Part shown: piece by piece, positions 35,088 through 44,216 of the stretch
Layout: every line of letters starts with the position of its first letter
Position numbering within the stretch: position 1 is the stretch's first letter
NCBI RefSeq assembly: GCF_900129755.1
Contig: NZ_FQWT01000009.1
Coordinates: 62,001 to 126,000 of the forward strand
Length of the DNA: 64,000 bases
Direction: 5' to 3'
From: Chryseobacterium oranimense
Lineage (GTDB): Bacteria; Bacteroidota; Bacteroidia; Flavobacteriales; Weeksellaceae
Notes under the pieces: model-generated
What the model was told of the DNA's origin: nothing
The model's input: the letters and a program-made list of their open reading frames with translations, nothing else
Database searches by the model: none
Position numbers and translations under genes: made by a program

Positions 35088-35842
35088 TAATTGAATATTT
35101 TAGAATATTTCAGAAACCCGTTAATGGCCCAGTTGGCAGTGTAATAAAAGGATTTTAGAGTAGAAAAGCCCATAAAGTCCTTATATACCAGATACTGATC
35201 TTTGATGATGTTTTTTTTCTTCCGGGAAACACTGTTTTCACGCATTCTGTATTTTGCCAGAGTTTTGTTAATAGGCATTCCTTCAGGAATCACTTTTAAA
35301 AGATTCAGCCACATAACGTGGTCTTCACGCTTGCTTTTTATAGGAAACAGGAATTTTCCGACTCTTTTGGTGTCGTACATGGTGGAAACCGGAGCCAGTC
35401 TGCATGTTTTCAGAAGGTTGGAGAAAGTTACGACCTTGTCAGCCAGGAAATCCTTTAGAACTGGCTGCAGTTGCTCATTACATCGCGAATAATTGCAGTA
35501 AACAAGTTCTGCATTATGTTCCTCCATATAATCTGTCATGGTTTCCAGATATTCGGGATACCAGAAGTCATCGGAATCCAGAAAAGCAATATATCTTCCT
35601 GTTGCTCTTTCAAGGCTTTTATTTCTTGCATTTCCGGCACCTCCGTTTTTCTCCAAAACCTGTAATTTGATCCTTGGATCATTATACTTTCGGATAATTT
35701 CGACCGTATTGTCTTTGGAAAGATCATCGGTGATCAGCCATTCCCAGTTTTCATAGGTTTGGTTTAAAACAGACTGTATCGTCTCTTCGATGAATTCTGC
35801 GGAATTATAACAGGGAGTGATGATGGAAACCAGGTCTTTCAT
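35087..35842 (-). CDS. Family 2 glycosyltransferase
   Basis: A 251-residue GT2 enzyme. Fold markers are VSIITPCYNSAEFIEETIQS, WLITDDLSKDNT, NGGAGNARNKSLERATG and the metal-binding FLDSDDFW (about residue 93). The C-terminal half has KSKREDHVMWLNLL, typical of teichoic acid/LPS side-chain transferases. It sits between an acyltransferase gene and a hypothetical gene, all leftward, and is probably part of a small glycan-decoration unit. Confidence 0.92.
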   Translation of the reverse strand: MKDLVSIITPCYNSAEFIEETIQSVLNQTYENWEWLITDDLSKDNTVEIIRKYNDPRIKLQVLEKNGGAGNARNKSLERATGRYIAFLDSDDFWYPEYLETMTDYMEEHNAELVYCNYSRCNEQLQPVLKDFLADKVVTFSNLLKTCRLAPVSTMYDTKRVGKFLFPIKSKREDHVMWLNLLKVIPEGMPINKTLAKYRMRENSVSRKKKNIIKDQYLVYKDFMGFSTLKSFYYTANWAINGFLKYSKIFN

Positions 35843-35863
35843 GTGTGCTTTTCTGGGGTAAAA

Positions 35864-36841
35864 TTATAAAAATTTTTTCTCATAAAGGTGCCACGATGCA
35901 ATTCCTATCCCGATCACTACCAGCATGCATACAAAACCCATGAAAAAAGGATTATAGTTGGCAAACAGCCCAAGCGTAGCAAATACCCTGATAGTAGGGA
36001 AGTGGAATATATAGATGCCGTAGGTAAAATCTCCGTACTTCCCGAAATTGTTCAGGAACTTCAGTGAATAGGCAATATACAGAACAATAATACTGATCAT
36101 GATAGGAGAGAACAGCTTGATATGAAGGATCAGGTCTATCCAGACCGTTATGATCGCAATGATGAACAGTATATTTTTATATTGAATGAATTTCTCAAAA
36201 TGAAAATAAATCAGCATTCCTCCTATGAAATAGCAAAGCGATCCGGGCAATTGTCTGGATATAGCTGCTCTGCCCGTCATTTCAAAATAATTTAGGAATA
36301 TCAGGGAAAGGAAATACAGTATAATTAAACTCAAATTCCTGTATTTATTGTTTTTCCCGAATAGCAAGAATATCAGCGGGACTGCAAAGTAAAAGCACAT
36401 TTCAATCTTTAGCGTCCATAAAGCTCCGTTTACCGCTTCATTACCAAATACTCCGGGAAGGGAAGGAGCCATGAAATTCATGAAAATAGAGTTCCAGAAA
36501 AGATATTTATAAACCTGTATATTGCCAAAATATTCGGCAAAAGACAGGGTGCTTACCAGGCTCAGAAGGGTAGCGCAGAGAAATACAACTAATAAATAAG
36601 CAGGAACAATCCTGTTGAATCTTTTCTTCGCGTAGCTTTTAAGGCTGGAAGATCTCTCGTAGCTTCTTGCAATAAGGAAACCACTGACAATGAAAAACGA
36701 AAAAACGGCAACTTCTACGGGACTGTGGGTTAAAAATTCAAGCTGACTCGAGTCGCTTAAGGCTCCCAAATGTCCTACAAAGACAATGAAAGCAAGGAGA
36801 ACACGGATGAAGTCAAAATTATTTTTCGTTATACTCTGCAT
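35864..36841 (-). CDS. Acyltransferase 3 family membrane protein
   Basis: A 325-residue polytopic membrane protein of the OafA/YrhL O-acyltransferase family, which acetylates surface sugars from the inner membrane. N-terminal NNFDFIRVLLAFIVFVGHLG carries the conserved Arg and His; the motif RSYERSSSLKSYAKKRFNRI follows, and about ten hydrophobic segments fill the rest. ATG 36841 (MQSITKNN) is chosen over the in-frame ATG 36898 because family members start just before the first membrane helix. It precedes a GT2 gene, suggesting decoration of a glycan. Confidence 0.9.
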   Translation of the reverse strand: MQSITKNNFDFIRVLLAFIVFVGHLGALSDSSQLEFLTHSPVEVAVFSFFIVSGFLIARSYERSSSLKSYAKKRFNRIVPAYLLVVFLCATLLSLVSTLSFAEYFGNIQVYKYLFWNSIFMNFMAPSLPGVFGNEAVNGALWTLKIEMCFYFAVPLIFLLFGKNNKYRNLSLIILYFLSLIFLNYFEMTGRAAISRQLPGSLCYFIGGMLIYFHFEKFIQYKNILFIIAIITVWIDLILHIKLFSPIMISIIVLYIAYSLKFLNNFGKYGDFTYGIYIFHFPTIRVFATLGLFANYNPFFMGFVCMLVVIGIGIASWHLYEKKFL

Positions 36842-37034
36842 TTCTGTTTCTTTCTGCAAAAATAGTTTTTTAATAGATAGAGGAAAAACTGAATTCAATA
36901 TTTGTTAAATAATGGCTGTTTTGAAGGTTAATCTTCTAAAATTTTCAGAAATATACTTTATTGAAATTATTTTTCACAAAAAATGGTGATATAAATCAAA
37001 AAAATTATAATTTTAGCCCTTGAAAATTTTATCT

Positions 37035-37505
37035 ATGAAGAAATTAGCATTACTATTTGCAGGTTTATCATTATTTGTAGCTACAGGGTGTAATGATGAT
37101 GATAAGGAAATGGAATATCCTCTTGTAGGGGTTTGGCAGCCACTGAAAGAAGTGGTTACTACGGTAGAGACGGGTGAAGACCCTGTTTCAGATCTTATTA
37201 CCTATACCGACTGCCAGAAAGAAGGCAGATGGAGATTCAATTCTGAGGCAACAGGAAAAGTAACCACGAACGGAGAAATCGGGACAACACCGCAATGTAC
37301 CATCTTATCTGACCAGAACTTTACCTATACGTATGATAGAAGTGCGAAAACAATAGTGATCAAATTCCAGGGAATTGTAGAACCGTCCAACGGAAAAATA
37401 ATTACCCTCGACGATACCACCCTGAACTTATCCTTAAGAGAAGAGACCCAGGATCCGACTGTATATAAAACAAGAACGTATACAATGAGAAGAATTCCTC
37501 AGTAA
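37035..37505 (+). CDS. Lipocalin-like lipoprotein
   Basis: A 156-residue secreted lipoprotein. The signal peptide ends at FVATGC with the lipid-bearing Cys19. The remaining beta-rich domain (LVGVWQPLKEV, EGRWRFNSEATGKV, TLNLSLREETQDP) matches the lipocalin-like families common in Bacteroidetes. The track-long form from TTG 37020 is less likely than ATG 37035. A near-consensus TAATTTTA lies just upstream. Function is unknown. Confidence 0.85.
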   Translation: MKKLALLFAGLSLFVATGCNDDDKEMEYPLVGVWQPLKEVVTTVETGEDPVSDLITYTDCQKEGRWRFNSEATGKVTTNGEIGTTPQCTILSDQNFTYTYDRSAKTIVIKFQGIVEPSNGKIITLDDTTLNLSLREETQDPTVYKTRTYTMRRIPQ

Positions 37506-37530
37506 ATATACATTCCATACCTAAATACAG

Positions 37531-37556
37531 ATCTCATCTCCGGATGAGATTTTTTA
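37531..37556 (+). terminator. Terminator after the lipocalin-like gene
   Basis: Hairpin ATCTCATC / GATGAGAT with a 4-base loop followed by six T. Confidence 0.85.
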
Positions 37557-37612
37557 TTGTAAAGGATTTCCGAATTAATTAAAATTAAAATTTCCATTTC
37601 TTTTAAAATCAT

Positions 37613-37620
37613 TATTTTTG
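37613..37620 (+). promoter_or_regulatory. leuS: -7 box of the leuS promoter
   Basis: TATTTTTG; predicts a leader of about 60 bases that includes the short tandem repeat at 37648-37682. Confidence 0.55.
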
Positions 37621-37647
37621 TGAAAATTAGAATGGAAGCTGAAAAAA

Positions 37648-37682
37648 ATCTAACATCTAATATCTAACATCTAATATCTATA
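37648..37682 (+). repeat. Short tandem repeat in the leuS leader
   Basis: Two copies of a 15-base unit ATCTAACATCTAATA followed by a partial third unit. It lies between the promoter and the GTG start, inside the predicted 5' untranslated RNA. Confidence 0.6.
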
Positions 37683-37687
37683 ATAAA

Positions 37688-40600
37688 GTGTTTTACGATC
37701 ATCAGCAGATAGAAAAAAAGTGGCAGAAGTACTGGGAGGACAATCAAACCTATAAAACCTCCAACAACACAGATAAACCTAAGTTTTATGTTCTCGATAT
37801 GTTTCCGTATCCATCCGGGGCAGGGCTTCACGTGGGGCACCCGCTGGGATATATTGCATCAGATATTTATGCGAGATATAAAAGACATCAGGGTTTTAAT
37901 GTTCTCCATCCGGTAGGGTATGACAGCTTCGGACTTCCTGCTGAACAGTATGCGATCCAGACAGGTCAGCACCCCGCTATCACAACCGAGGAAAATATCA
38001 ACAGATATGAAGAGCAGCTGAAAAAGATCGGTTTTTCATTCGACTGGAGCAGAGAAGTGAGAACTTCAGACGCCTCTTATTACAAATGGACGCAGTGGAT
38101 CTTTATCGAGCTGTATCATTCATGGTATAATAAAAATACTGATAAGGCAGAACCTATCCGGACTTTAATTCAGCATTTTGAAGAAAAAGGTACAGAAGGT
38201 TTAAATGCGAATCAAAACGACGAATTAACTTTCACGGCAGAAGAATGGAAAAATGCTTCAGACCTTGATAAAGAAGATATCTTATTAAATTACCGTTTAG
38301 CTTACAGAGCAGAGACCACCGTAAACTGGTGTCCGGCTTTAGGAACCGTATTGGCCAATGATGAGGTGAAAGACGGAAAATCCGAAAGAGGAGGATTCCC
38401 TGTATTCCAAAAGAAAATGATGCAGTGGAGCATGAGAATTTCTGCCTATTCAGAAAGATTATTGCAGGGATTAAATACCCTTGACTGGCCACAGCCGCTT
38501 AAGGATGCCCAGGAATACTGGATCGGGAAATCACAGGGAGCGCAGGTACAGTTTCAGGTAGAAGGTCATGATGAGACCATTGAAGTCTTCACAACAAGAC
38601 CTGATACGATTTTCGGAGCAACATTTATGGTACTGGCCCCTGAAAATCCTTTAGTGGATGCTATTACTACAGCCGCTCAGAAAATTGAAGTAGATACTTA
38701 TATAGAAGAAACTTCCAAAAAAACCGAAAGAGACAGGATGTCTGATGTGAAGAATGTAAGCGGAGCCTTTACGGGAGCTTATGCCATCAATCCTTTCAGT
38801 GGCGAGAAAATGCCGGTCTATATTTCAGATTACGTATTGATGGGCTACGGAACAGGTGCTGTAATGGCTGTTCCTGCACATGATGAGCGCGATCACAGAT
38901 TTGCAAAGAAATTCAATCTTACTATTAAAAAGGTAGTTGAGACCGATGAAGATGTTCAGGAGAAATCTTTCGATTCTAAAGATTCTGTTTGTGTCAATTC
39001 AGATTTCTTAAACGGATTACATTATAATGATGCCAAATCAAAAATAATTTCTGAAATCGAAAACAAAGGAATTGGCCACGGAACCACCAACTACAGGCAG
39101 CGTGACGCCATTTTTTCAAGACAGCGTTATTGGGGTGAGCCGGTTCCTGTATATTATAAGGAAGGAATGCCTTATACGCTTCCGGTTTCTGCTTTGCCGC
39201 TGGAACTTCCTGAAGTTGAAAAATATTTACCAACTGAGGATGGTGATCCGCCATTAGGAAATGCAAAAGTATTTGCCTGGGACGAAGCCAATCAGAAAGT
39301 GGTTTCTACAGATCTTATAGATGATCAAACGGTATTCCCGCTGGAATTATCCACCATGCCGGGTTGGGCAGGAAGCTCATGGTATTTCCTTAGATATATG
39401 GATCCGAATGATCAGGAGGTTTTTGTGAAAAAAGAATTGGCGGATTATTGGGGACAGGTAGATTTATACATCGGAGGAAGCGAACACGCAACCGGCCACT
39501 TACTATATTCCCGATTCTGGAACATGTTCTTAAAAGACAGAGGCTACATTACTCATGATGAGCCTTTCCAGAAACTGATCAACCAGGGGATGATTTTGGG
39601 GATGAGCGCGTTTGTTTATAGAAATTTTTTAAAAGTAACAGTTTCCAATAAAAAAGAAGAATTTAATTCAGAAGAATTTAAGCAATATTACCAAGAAGTT
39701 ATAAATGGAACTCCTATTTTTATCTCGAGAAAATTTATTGCGAAGTTTAAACTTGATGAAGATTATGATTTAGAAAGTGATTTAGAAATTGTTAATCAAA
39801 TTAATCACGCAAAAGAAATTATCAAAAATAAGTTTAAATTAAAATATCCAGAAATTGAAGAAGTACAGGTTGATTTTAATGCTCTTAAATGGTTTTTGAT
39901 GCCTGTTCACGTTGACGTATCCTTATTAAAAGGAACCTCTGATGAATTGGATACTGAAGCCTTCAAAGCCTGGAGACCGGATTATGCCGATGCTGAATTT
40001 ATTTTAGAAGACGGGAAATACATCACAGACCGTGAAGTGGAAAAAATGTCCAAGTCAAAATACAATGTTGTAAACCCAGACGACATCTGTGAAGAATACG
40101 GAGCAGACGGTTTACGGCTGTATGAAATGTTCCTGGGACCTTTAGAACAGTCCAAGCCATGGAATACACAAGGGCTAAGCGGAGTATACGGATTCCTTAA
40201 GAAATTCTGGAACCTGTATTTCAATGGCGAAACTTTTGAAGTTTCCGATGAGGAACCTACAAAGGCAGAATATAAAGTTTTGCATACCTTAATAAAGAAG
40301 GTGGTTTATGATATTGAGAACTTCTCATTCAATACTTCCGTATCTTCATTTATGATTGCTGTGAACGAGCTGCAAAAAATAAAATGTAACAAACGCAATA
40401 TTTTAGAGCCATTAGCCGTTATCATCTCTCCATATGCACCGCACATCTGTGAAGAGCTTTGGAGCTTATTAGGAAATAAACAATCTGTGGAGTTTGAGAA
40501 ATTCCCTGTGCTGAACGAGGAATACCTTGTAGAAGATGAAATTGAATATCCGGTAAGCGTAAATGGTAAAATGAAGTTCAAAATTTCACTTTCTGCCCAG

Positions 40601-40723
40601 TTATCGGCTAAGGAAGTAGAAGATTTGGTGATTTCGGATGCTAAGATGCAGCCTATTTTAGAAGGTAAAACACCTAAAAAAATCATCGTAGTGCATCACC
40701 GTATTGTGAATATCGTAATTTAA
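37688..40723 (+). CDS. leuS: Leucyl-tRNA synthetase with an expanded leucine-specific region
   Basis: Class I synthetase that charges and edits tRNA-Leu. The start is GTG. HIGH motif: PYPSGAGLHVGHPLGY; editing domain with TTRPDTIFGAT and GYGTGAVMAVPAHDERD; KMSKS as VEKMSKSKYNV. At 1011 residues it is longer than the roughly 930-945 usual in flavobacteria. The excess lies at residues about 646-738 (bases 39623-39901), between SAFVYR and PVHVDVSLL, where relatives have about 25 residues. That part is very AT-rich at third positions, unlike the flanks. Frame is intact and all motifs are present, so the enzyme should be functional. Confidence 0.96.
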   Translation: MFYDHQQIEKKWQKYWEDNQTYKTSNNTDKPKFYVLDMFPYPSGAGLHVGHPLGYIASDIYARYKRHQGFNVLHPVGYDSFGLPAEQYAIQTGQHPAITTEENINRYEEQLKKIGFSFDWSREVRTSDASYYKWTQWIFIELYHSWYNKNTDKAEPIRTLIQHFEEKGTEGLNANQNDELTFTAEEWKNASDLDKEDILLNYRLAYRAETTVNWCPALGTVLANDEVKDGKSERGGFPVFQKKMMQWSMRISAYSERLLQGLNTLDWPQPLKDAQEYWIGKSQGAQVQFQVEGHDETIEVFTTRPDTIFGATFMVLAPENPLVDAITTAAQKIEVDTYIEETSKKTERDRMSDVKNVSGAFTGAYAINPFSGEKMPVYISDYVLMGYGTGAVMAVPAHDERDHRFAKKFNLTIKKVVETDEDVQEKSFDSKDSVCVNSDFLNGLHYNDAKSKIISEIENKGIGHGTTNYRQRDAIFSRQRYWGEPVPVYYKEGMPYTLPVSALPLELPEVEKYLPTEDGDPPLGNAKVFAWDEANQKVVSTDLIDDQTVFPLELSTMPGWAGSSWYFLRYMDPNDQEVFVKKELADYWGQVDLYIGGSEHATGHLLYSRFWNMFLKDRGYITHDEPFQKLINQGMILGMSAFVYRNFLKVTVSNKKEEFNSEEFKQYYQEVINGTPIFISRKFIAKFKLDEDYDLESDLEIVNQINHAKEIIKNKFKLKYPEIEEVQVDFNALKWFLMPVHVDVSLLKGTSDELDTEAFKAWRPDYADAEFILEDGKYITDREVEKMSKSKYNVVNPDDICEEYGADGLRLYEMFLGPLEQSKPWNTQGLSGVYGFLKKFWNLYFNGETFEVSDEEPTKAEYKVLHTLIKKVVYDIENFSFNTSVSSFMIAVNELQKIKCNKRNILEPLAVIISPYAPHICEELWSLLGNKQSVEFEKFPVLNEEYLVEDEIEYPVSVNGKMKFKISLSAQLSAKEVEDLVISDAKMQPILEGKTPKKIIVVHHRIVNIVI

Positions 40724-40867
40724 AAAAAAGTTAACATTGGGAAATTAAAAAAAATGAGGGTCTTATTTTTTTAAATTTCTAACCTAAATGTTAAATTTGG
40801 AGAAAATAAATAAAATATCTAAAAAAAATTATTATATCGAAATCGTATTAAAATTTCTTTATCAGAA

Positions 40868-40903
40868 AAATGCAAAATGTTTATTTAAGACTCTTGCATT
40901 TTA
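40868..40903 (+). promoter_or_regulatory. Inverted repeat upstream of exbB
   Basis: AAAATGCAA and TTGCATTTT are separated by 18 bases and end just before the -7 box of exbB, covering the -33 zone. Possible operator. The rest of the 240-base leuS-exbB gap is AT-rich with no visible gene. Confidence 0.4.
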
Positions 40904-40906
40904 ATT

Positions 40907-40914
40907 AATTTTGC
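40907..40914 (+). promoter_or_regulatory. -7 box of the exbB-tonB operon
   Basis: TAATTTTGC; leader of about 45 bases to the exbB ATG at 40965. Confidence 0.55.
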
Positions 40915-40964
40915 CTTTAATTTACACCCTGTAAAATTTTAAAAACAATATAATTTAGTTAAAT

Positions 40965-41828
40965 ATGGAAATGAATGTTTCAAAAAATGATGAGCAAGTA
41001 GTTGCTAGAAAAGCAGGAGGTCTAAACCCGGCTGTTATTATTCCTATTTTATTCGTTATAGGAGTTTGTATTTATTTATTTGTTCTTGGGAACCCAGGAA
41101 ACTTTAAAGACGCAGAAAAGCTAGGTAGCGGATCTGTAGCTTTCTCAAGTGTTGATGGAAAAGACATTCACCCAGAATCGTTTTTAGGTATTATCTACAA
41201 AGGAGGGGTTATCGTACCAATCTTGATTACTTTCATGATTACTGTAATCGTTTTCTCTTTTGAAAGATATTTCGTTCTTGGTAAAGCTGCAGGAAAAGGA
41301 AACCTAGACAACTTCGTAGTACAGGTAAGAAGCTTATTGAATCAGAACAAAATTGATGAAGCTTTAGAAGAGTGCGACAGACAACAAGGATCTGTAGGTA
41401 ACGTAGTGAAAGAAGGTCTTACTACTTACAAAGCACTTTCTCACGATACTACTTTAAATAAAGAGCAGAAAATGGTAGCTCTTAACAAAGCAATCGAAGA
41501 AGCTACAACTCTTGAAATGCCAATGCTTGAAAAGAACATGATGATTCTTTCTACTTTAGGTACTGTAGCAACGCTAATCGCACTTTTAGGAACTGTAATC
41601 GGGATGATCAAAGCATTCTTCGCATTAGGTTCAGGTGGTGGTACTCCGGATGCTGCTGCACTTTCTACAGGTATCTCCGAAGCCTTGATCAACACGGCAT
41701 TAGGTATTGGTACTTCAGCTATCGCGATTATCCTTTATAACTTCTTTACATCTAAAATTGACGGATTAACTTATAAGATCGACGAGATCGCTATGAGCAT
41801 CCAGCAGTCTTTCGCTGAATTCAACTAA
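40965..41828 (+). CDS. exbB: MotA/TolQ/ExbB proton channel family protein
   Basis: A 287-residue inner-membrane protein that forms the proton channel of the Ton motor with ExbD. Membrane segments at about 24-44 and 82-103, a cytoplasmic domain, then two long helices in the C-terminal part (ILSTLGTVATLIALLGTVIGM and TALGIGTSAIAIILYN) that carry the family TolQ/ExbB pattern. First gene of a cluster with two exbD genes and tonB; spacing is 15-60 bases throughout. Confidence 0.94.
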   Translation: MEMNVSKNDEQVVARKAGGLNPAVIIPILFVIGVCIYLFVLGNPGNFKDAEKLGSGSVAFSSVDGKDIHPESFLGIIYKGGVIVPILITFMITVIVFSFERYFVLGKAAGKGNLDNFVVQVRSLLNQNKIDEALEECDRQQGSVGNVVKEGLTTYKALSHDTTLNKEQKMVALNKAIEEATTLEMPMLEKNMMILSTLGTVATLIALLGTVIGMIKAFFALGSGGGTPDAAALSTGISEALINTALGIGTSAIAIILYNFFTSKIDGLTYKIDEIAMSIQQSFAEFN

Positions 41829-41889
41829 GAATTAGCAAGGAATTTGCATTCCAATTAAAAAGAAGTTTAATATTAAATAATTCAAAACA

Positions 41890-42492
41890 ATGGCGAGAGT
41901 CAAACCAAAAAGACATGGTGTAGTGACGGATATGACGGCAATGTGTGACGTTGCCTTCCTACTACTTACATTCTTTATCTTGACCACTCAGTTTAAAAAA
42001 CCTGACGTGGAGCAGATTAAACCGCCATCTTCAATATCAGAGAAGTTACTTCCTGATGCAAGTTTGATGACTATCAACGCTACACCTGATGGAAAATTCT
42101 ATTTCCAGCCGGTAGACAATGCATCAGAGAGATTACAGCTTTTAGACAAAATGGGGCAAAAGTATAATATGACTTTTACTAACCAGCAAAAAGCGTCATT
42201 TCAGAAAGTACAAGCGATTGGGGTTCCTATGAGCCAACTGAAAGGCTATCTCGATATGTCAGATGAGGAACAGAAAAGTTTCAAGAGTCCTACAGGGATT
42301 CCTATGGATAGTACAAATAAGCAGTTAGTAGACTGGGTACAGCAGAGTTTGAGCGTAAATCCTGATTACAAATTAGCAATCAAAGGAGACGTTACCACTC
42401 AGTATCCAAAAGTTAAAAGCCTATTTGAAGGTTTAAGAGATATTGATTTTCTTAAATTCTGGTTGATTACATCACAAGAAGGTAAACCATAA
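41890..42492 (+). CDS. exbD: ExbD/TolR family protein (first copy)
   Basis: A 200-residue protein with one membrane segment carrying the proton-path Asp in DMTAMCDVAFLLLTFF and a periplasmic C-terminal domain with SDEEQKSFKSPTG and QYPKVKSLFEGLRDI. It differs clearly from the next gene, so the motor is probably hetero-oligomeric or the two copies serve different states. Bacteroidetes Ton operons often carry two ExbD genes. Confidence 0.93.
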   Translation: MARVKPKRHGVVTDMTAMCDVAFLLLTFFILTTQFKKPDVEQIKPPSSISEKLLPDASLMTINATPDGKFYFQPVDNASERLQLLDKMGQKYNMTFTNQQKASFQKVQAIGVPMSQLKGYLDMSDEEQKSFKSPTGIPMDSTNKQLVDWVQQSLSVNPDYKLAIKGDVTTQYPKVKSLFEGLRDIDFLKFWLITSQEGKP

Positions 42493-42507
42493 TAATATCA
42501 TTTAGAA

Positions 42508-43080
42508 ATGGCAGAAGTACAAGTACAGGAAAAAGGCGGCAAGGGCGGCAAGGTCCGTTCCAAGAAGCAGAATACCAGAGTAGATATGACTCCGATGGTG
42601 GACTTGGGTTTTCTATTGATTACCTTCTTTATGTTCACAACCACATTCAGTAAACCGAATGTAATGGATTTGGGTCTTCCGGCTAAACCGAAAGATGAAA
42701 AACAAAAACCACCTCCAACAGAAATTAAACTTTCTAACTCAATTTCTGTCTTATTAGGAAAAGACAATAGAGTTTTTTGGCACCAGCAGGATGCTACTTC
42801 CTTGAATGACCAAACTCTTATGGAAACTACTCTTGACAGAGAAGGAATTAGAAAAGTAATTCAGCAGGCAAAATCTAGGGCTGCAGATCAAACGAAATTT
42901 ACCGTGATCATTAAGCCTACTGACGATGCTGTATATAAGAACTTTGTAGATATTCTTGACGAAATGGCCATTACCAAAAGCGAGCAGTATGGGGTAACCG
43001 ATGTGAAGCCTTGGGAAAAAGCTATCTATAACAAGAAAGTTGGAAATAATGGAGCTGCGGCTGCACCAGCTACAAAGTAA
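42508..43080 (+). CDS. exbD: ExbD/TolR family protein (second copy)
   Basis: A 190-residue ExbD with Asp in MTPMVDLGFLLITFFMFTT, a Gly/Lys-rich N terminus (KGGKGGKVRSKKQN) and a periplasmic domain containing VIIKPTDDAVYKNFVDILDE and DVKPWEKAIYN. It is much closer to the orphan ExbD at 25.4-26.0 kb than to its neighbour. The Ala-rich tail is not shared. Confidence 0.93.
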   Translation: MAEVQVQEKGGKGGKVRSKKQNTRVDMTPMVDLGFLLITFFMFTTTFSKPNVMDLGLPAKPKDEKQKPPPTEIKLSNSISVLLGKDNRVFWHQQDATSLNDQTLMETTLDREGIRKVIQQAKSRAADQTKFTVIIKPTDDAVYKNFVDILDEMAITKSEQYGVTDVKPWEKAIYNKKVGNNGAAAAPATK

Positions 43081-43103
43081 TTTAACCATAAAATTGTATA
43101 TCT

Positions 43104-43943
43104 ATGGCAGATGAAAATGTATACAATCAGAATCTTACTTTAGATGAGATTGTATTTGAAAATAGAAACAAGGAATATGGTGCCTATGATCTGAGACATC
43201 AGTATCCAAGACTTCTGACAAAATCTTTTATTGTTGGAACGGCATTATTCCTGGTTGCGGCTTTGTCTCCTTTTATTTATCTTACCATTAAAAGACTTAC
43301 TGAACCGCCTAAGCAGGAAGTAAAGGCAGACTTGGTAAACATTATTGAAGATGAGCCAATTATTGAGCAACCGAAAGAAGAAGAACCACCGCCACCTCCT
43401 CCTCCAAAAGAAGAGGAAAAAATTGAGGTGATTCAGAACGTGGTTCCTGAGCCTGTAAAAGCTCCGAAGATTGAAACACCACCGCCACCAATTTCTAAGC
43501 AGTTAGAAACGACGACTGGTTTGAACAATCAGGAAGGGGTAAAAGCTCCGGCTTATACACCACCGCCACCACCACCATCTACTGGTACTAAAGCAAGTAC
43601 AGTGGAAGTAAAAACAAACAACCCTAATGAGATCTACAAAGATGTAGACCAGTCTGCAGAATATCCTGGAGGTATGGGAGCATTAAGAAAGTTCCTTGGG
43701 GAAAACTTTGATACTTCTTTGATGGAAGGAGGTGAAGGTACACTTAAAGCTAAGCTTAAATTCGTTGTAGAAAAAGACGGAACTGTTTCTGCAGTTACTA
43801 TTGAAGAGAAATCTCCAAATAGCGACTTTAACAACGAAGCAATACGTGTAGTTAAGAAACTGAAAAAATGGACTCCTGCGAAAAGAAACGGGGAGAGCGT
43901 TAGATCTTACTATAGCGTACCTTTCACGATGAACTTTGAATAA
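43104..43943 (+). CDS. tonB: Energy transducer TonB
   Basis: A 279-residue TonB. The N-terminal cytoplasmic part has FENRNKEYGAYDLRHQYP, typical of Bacteroidetes TonB, then one membrane segment (about 37-58), a long Pro/Glu/Lys-rich periplasmic spacer (about 85-165, with PPPPPPKEEEK) and a C-terminal TonB domain (AEYPGGMGALRKFLGENF to VPFTMNFE) that contacts TonB-dependent receptors. It transmits proton-motive force to outer-membrane uptake. Confidence 0.95.
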   Translation: MADENVYNQNLTLDEIVFENRNKEYGAYDLRHQYPRLLTKSFIVGTALFLVAALSPFIYLTIKRLTEPPKQEVKADLVNIIEDEPIIEQPKEEEPPPPPPPKEEEKIEVIQNVVPEPVKAPKIETPPPPISKQLETTTGLNNQEGVKAPAYTPPPPPPSTGTKASTVEVKTNNPNEIYKDVDQSAEYPGGMGALRKFLGENFDTSLMEGGEGTLKAKLKFVVEKDGTVSAVTIEEKSPNSDFNNEAIRVVKKLKKWTPAKRNGESVRSYYSVPFTMNFE

Positions 43944-43963
43944 GACTTATTTATTCAACTTAT

Positions 43964-43998
43964 AAATAAAAAGAGAAGCATATGCTTCTCTTTTTATT
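43964..43998 (+). terminator. Terminator after tonB
   Basis: Perfect palindromic hairpin AAAAAGAGAAGCA / TGCTTCTCTTTTT with A-rich left and T-rich right flanks. It may also work leftward. Confidence 0.85.
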
Positions 43999-44006
43999 TT
44001 TTTTGG

Positions 44007-44014
44007 TATTTTTG
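44007..44014 (+). promoter_or_regulatory. -7 box of the small membrane protein gene, leaderless type
   Basis: TATTTTTG, then TTAC, then ATG at 44019. Box-to-ATG spacing is 4 bases, as in the 9304 and 55044 genes. Confidence 0.55.
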
Positions 44015-44018
44015 TTAC

Positions 44019-44216
44019 ATGATGTTCAACTGGTTATCCTTAGTTACAGGATTATTTTATATCGTATTGGGAGTTGTGGTTATTATCTACAAATTTTTCT
44101 TTACGGTTTTAGAGCCTGCTATTGCTTATGCAATGGGCGCAGTGCTTATTCTTTATGGAATTTTCAGAATCTATAGAGCAATTTCAAGAATTAAAGATTC
44201 AGGAAATGAGAAATAG
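44019..44216 (+). CDS. Small membrane protein
   Basis: A 65-residue protein with two membrane helices (about 5-25 and 33-52) joined by a short loop, ending in a charged tail (RAISRIKDSGNEK). ATG 44019 and 44022 are both possible. I do not recognise a named family; two-helix proteins at this place are common in Bacteroidetes Ton clusters. Its 3' end overlaps the start of the PstS-like gene by 11 bases, so translation is coupled. Confidence 0.75.
   Translation: MMFNWLSLVTGLFYIVLGVVVIIYKFFFTVLEPAIAYAMGAVLILYGIFRIYRAISRIKDSGNEK

Noticed and set aside
44122..44205. Longer N terminus for the PstS-like lipoprotein
   Set aside because: The extension is in the frame overlapping the small membrane protein and would bury the lipoprotein signal peptide that starts at 44206.
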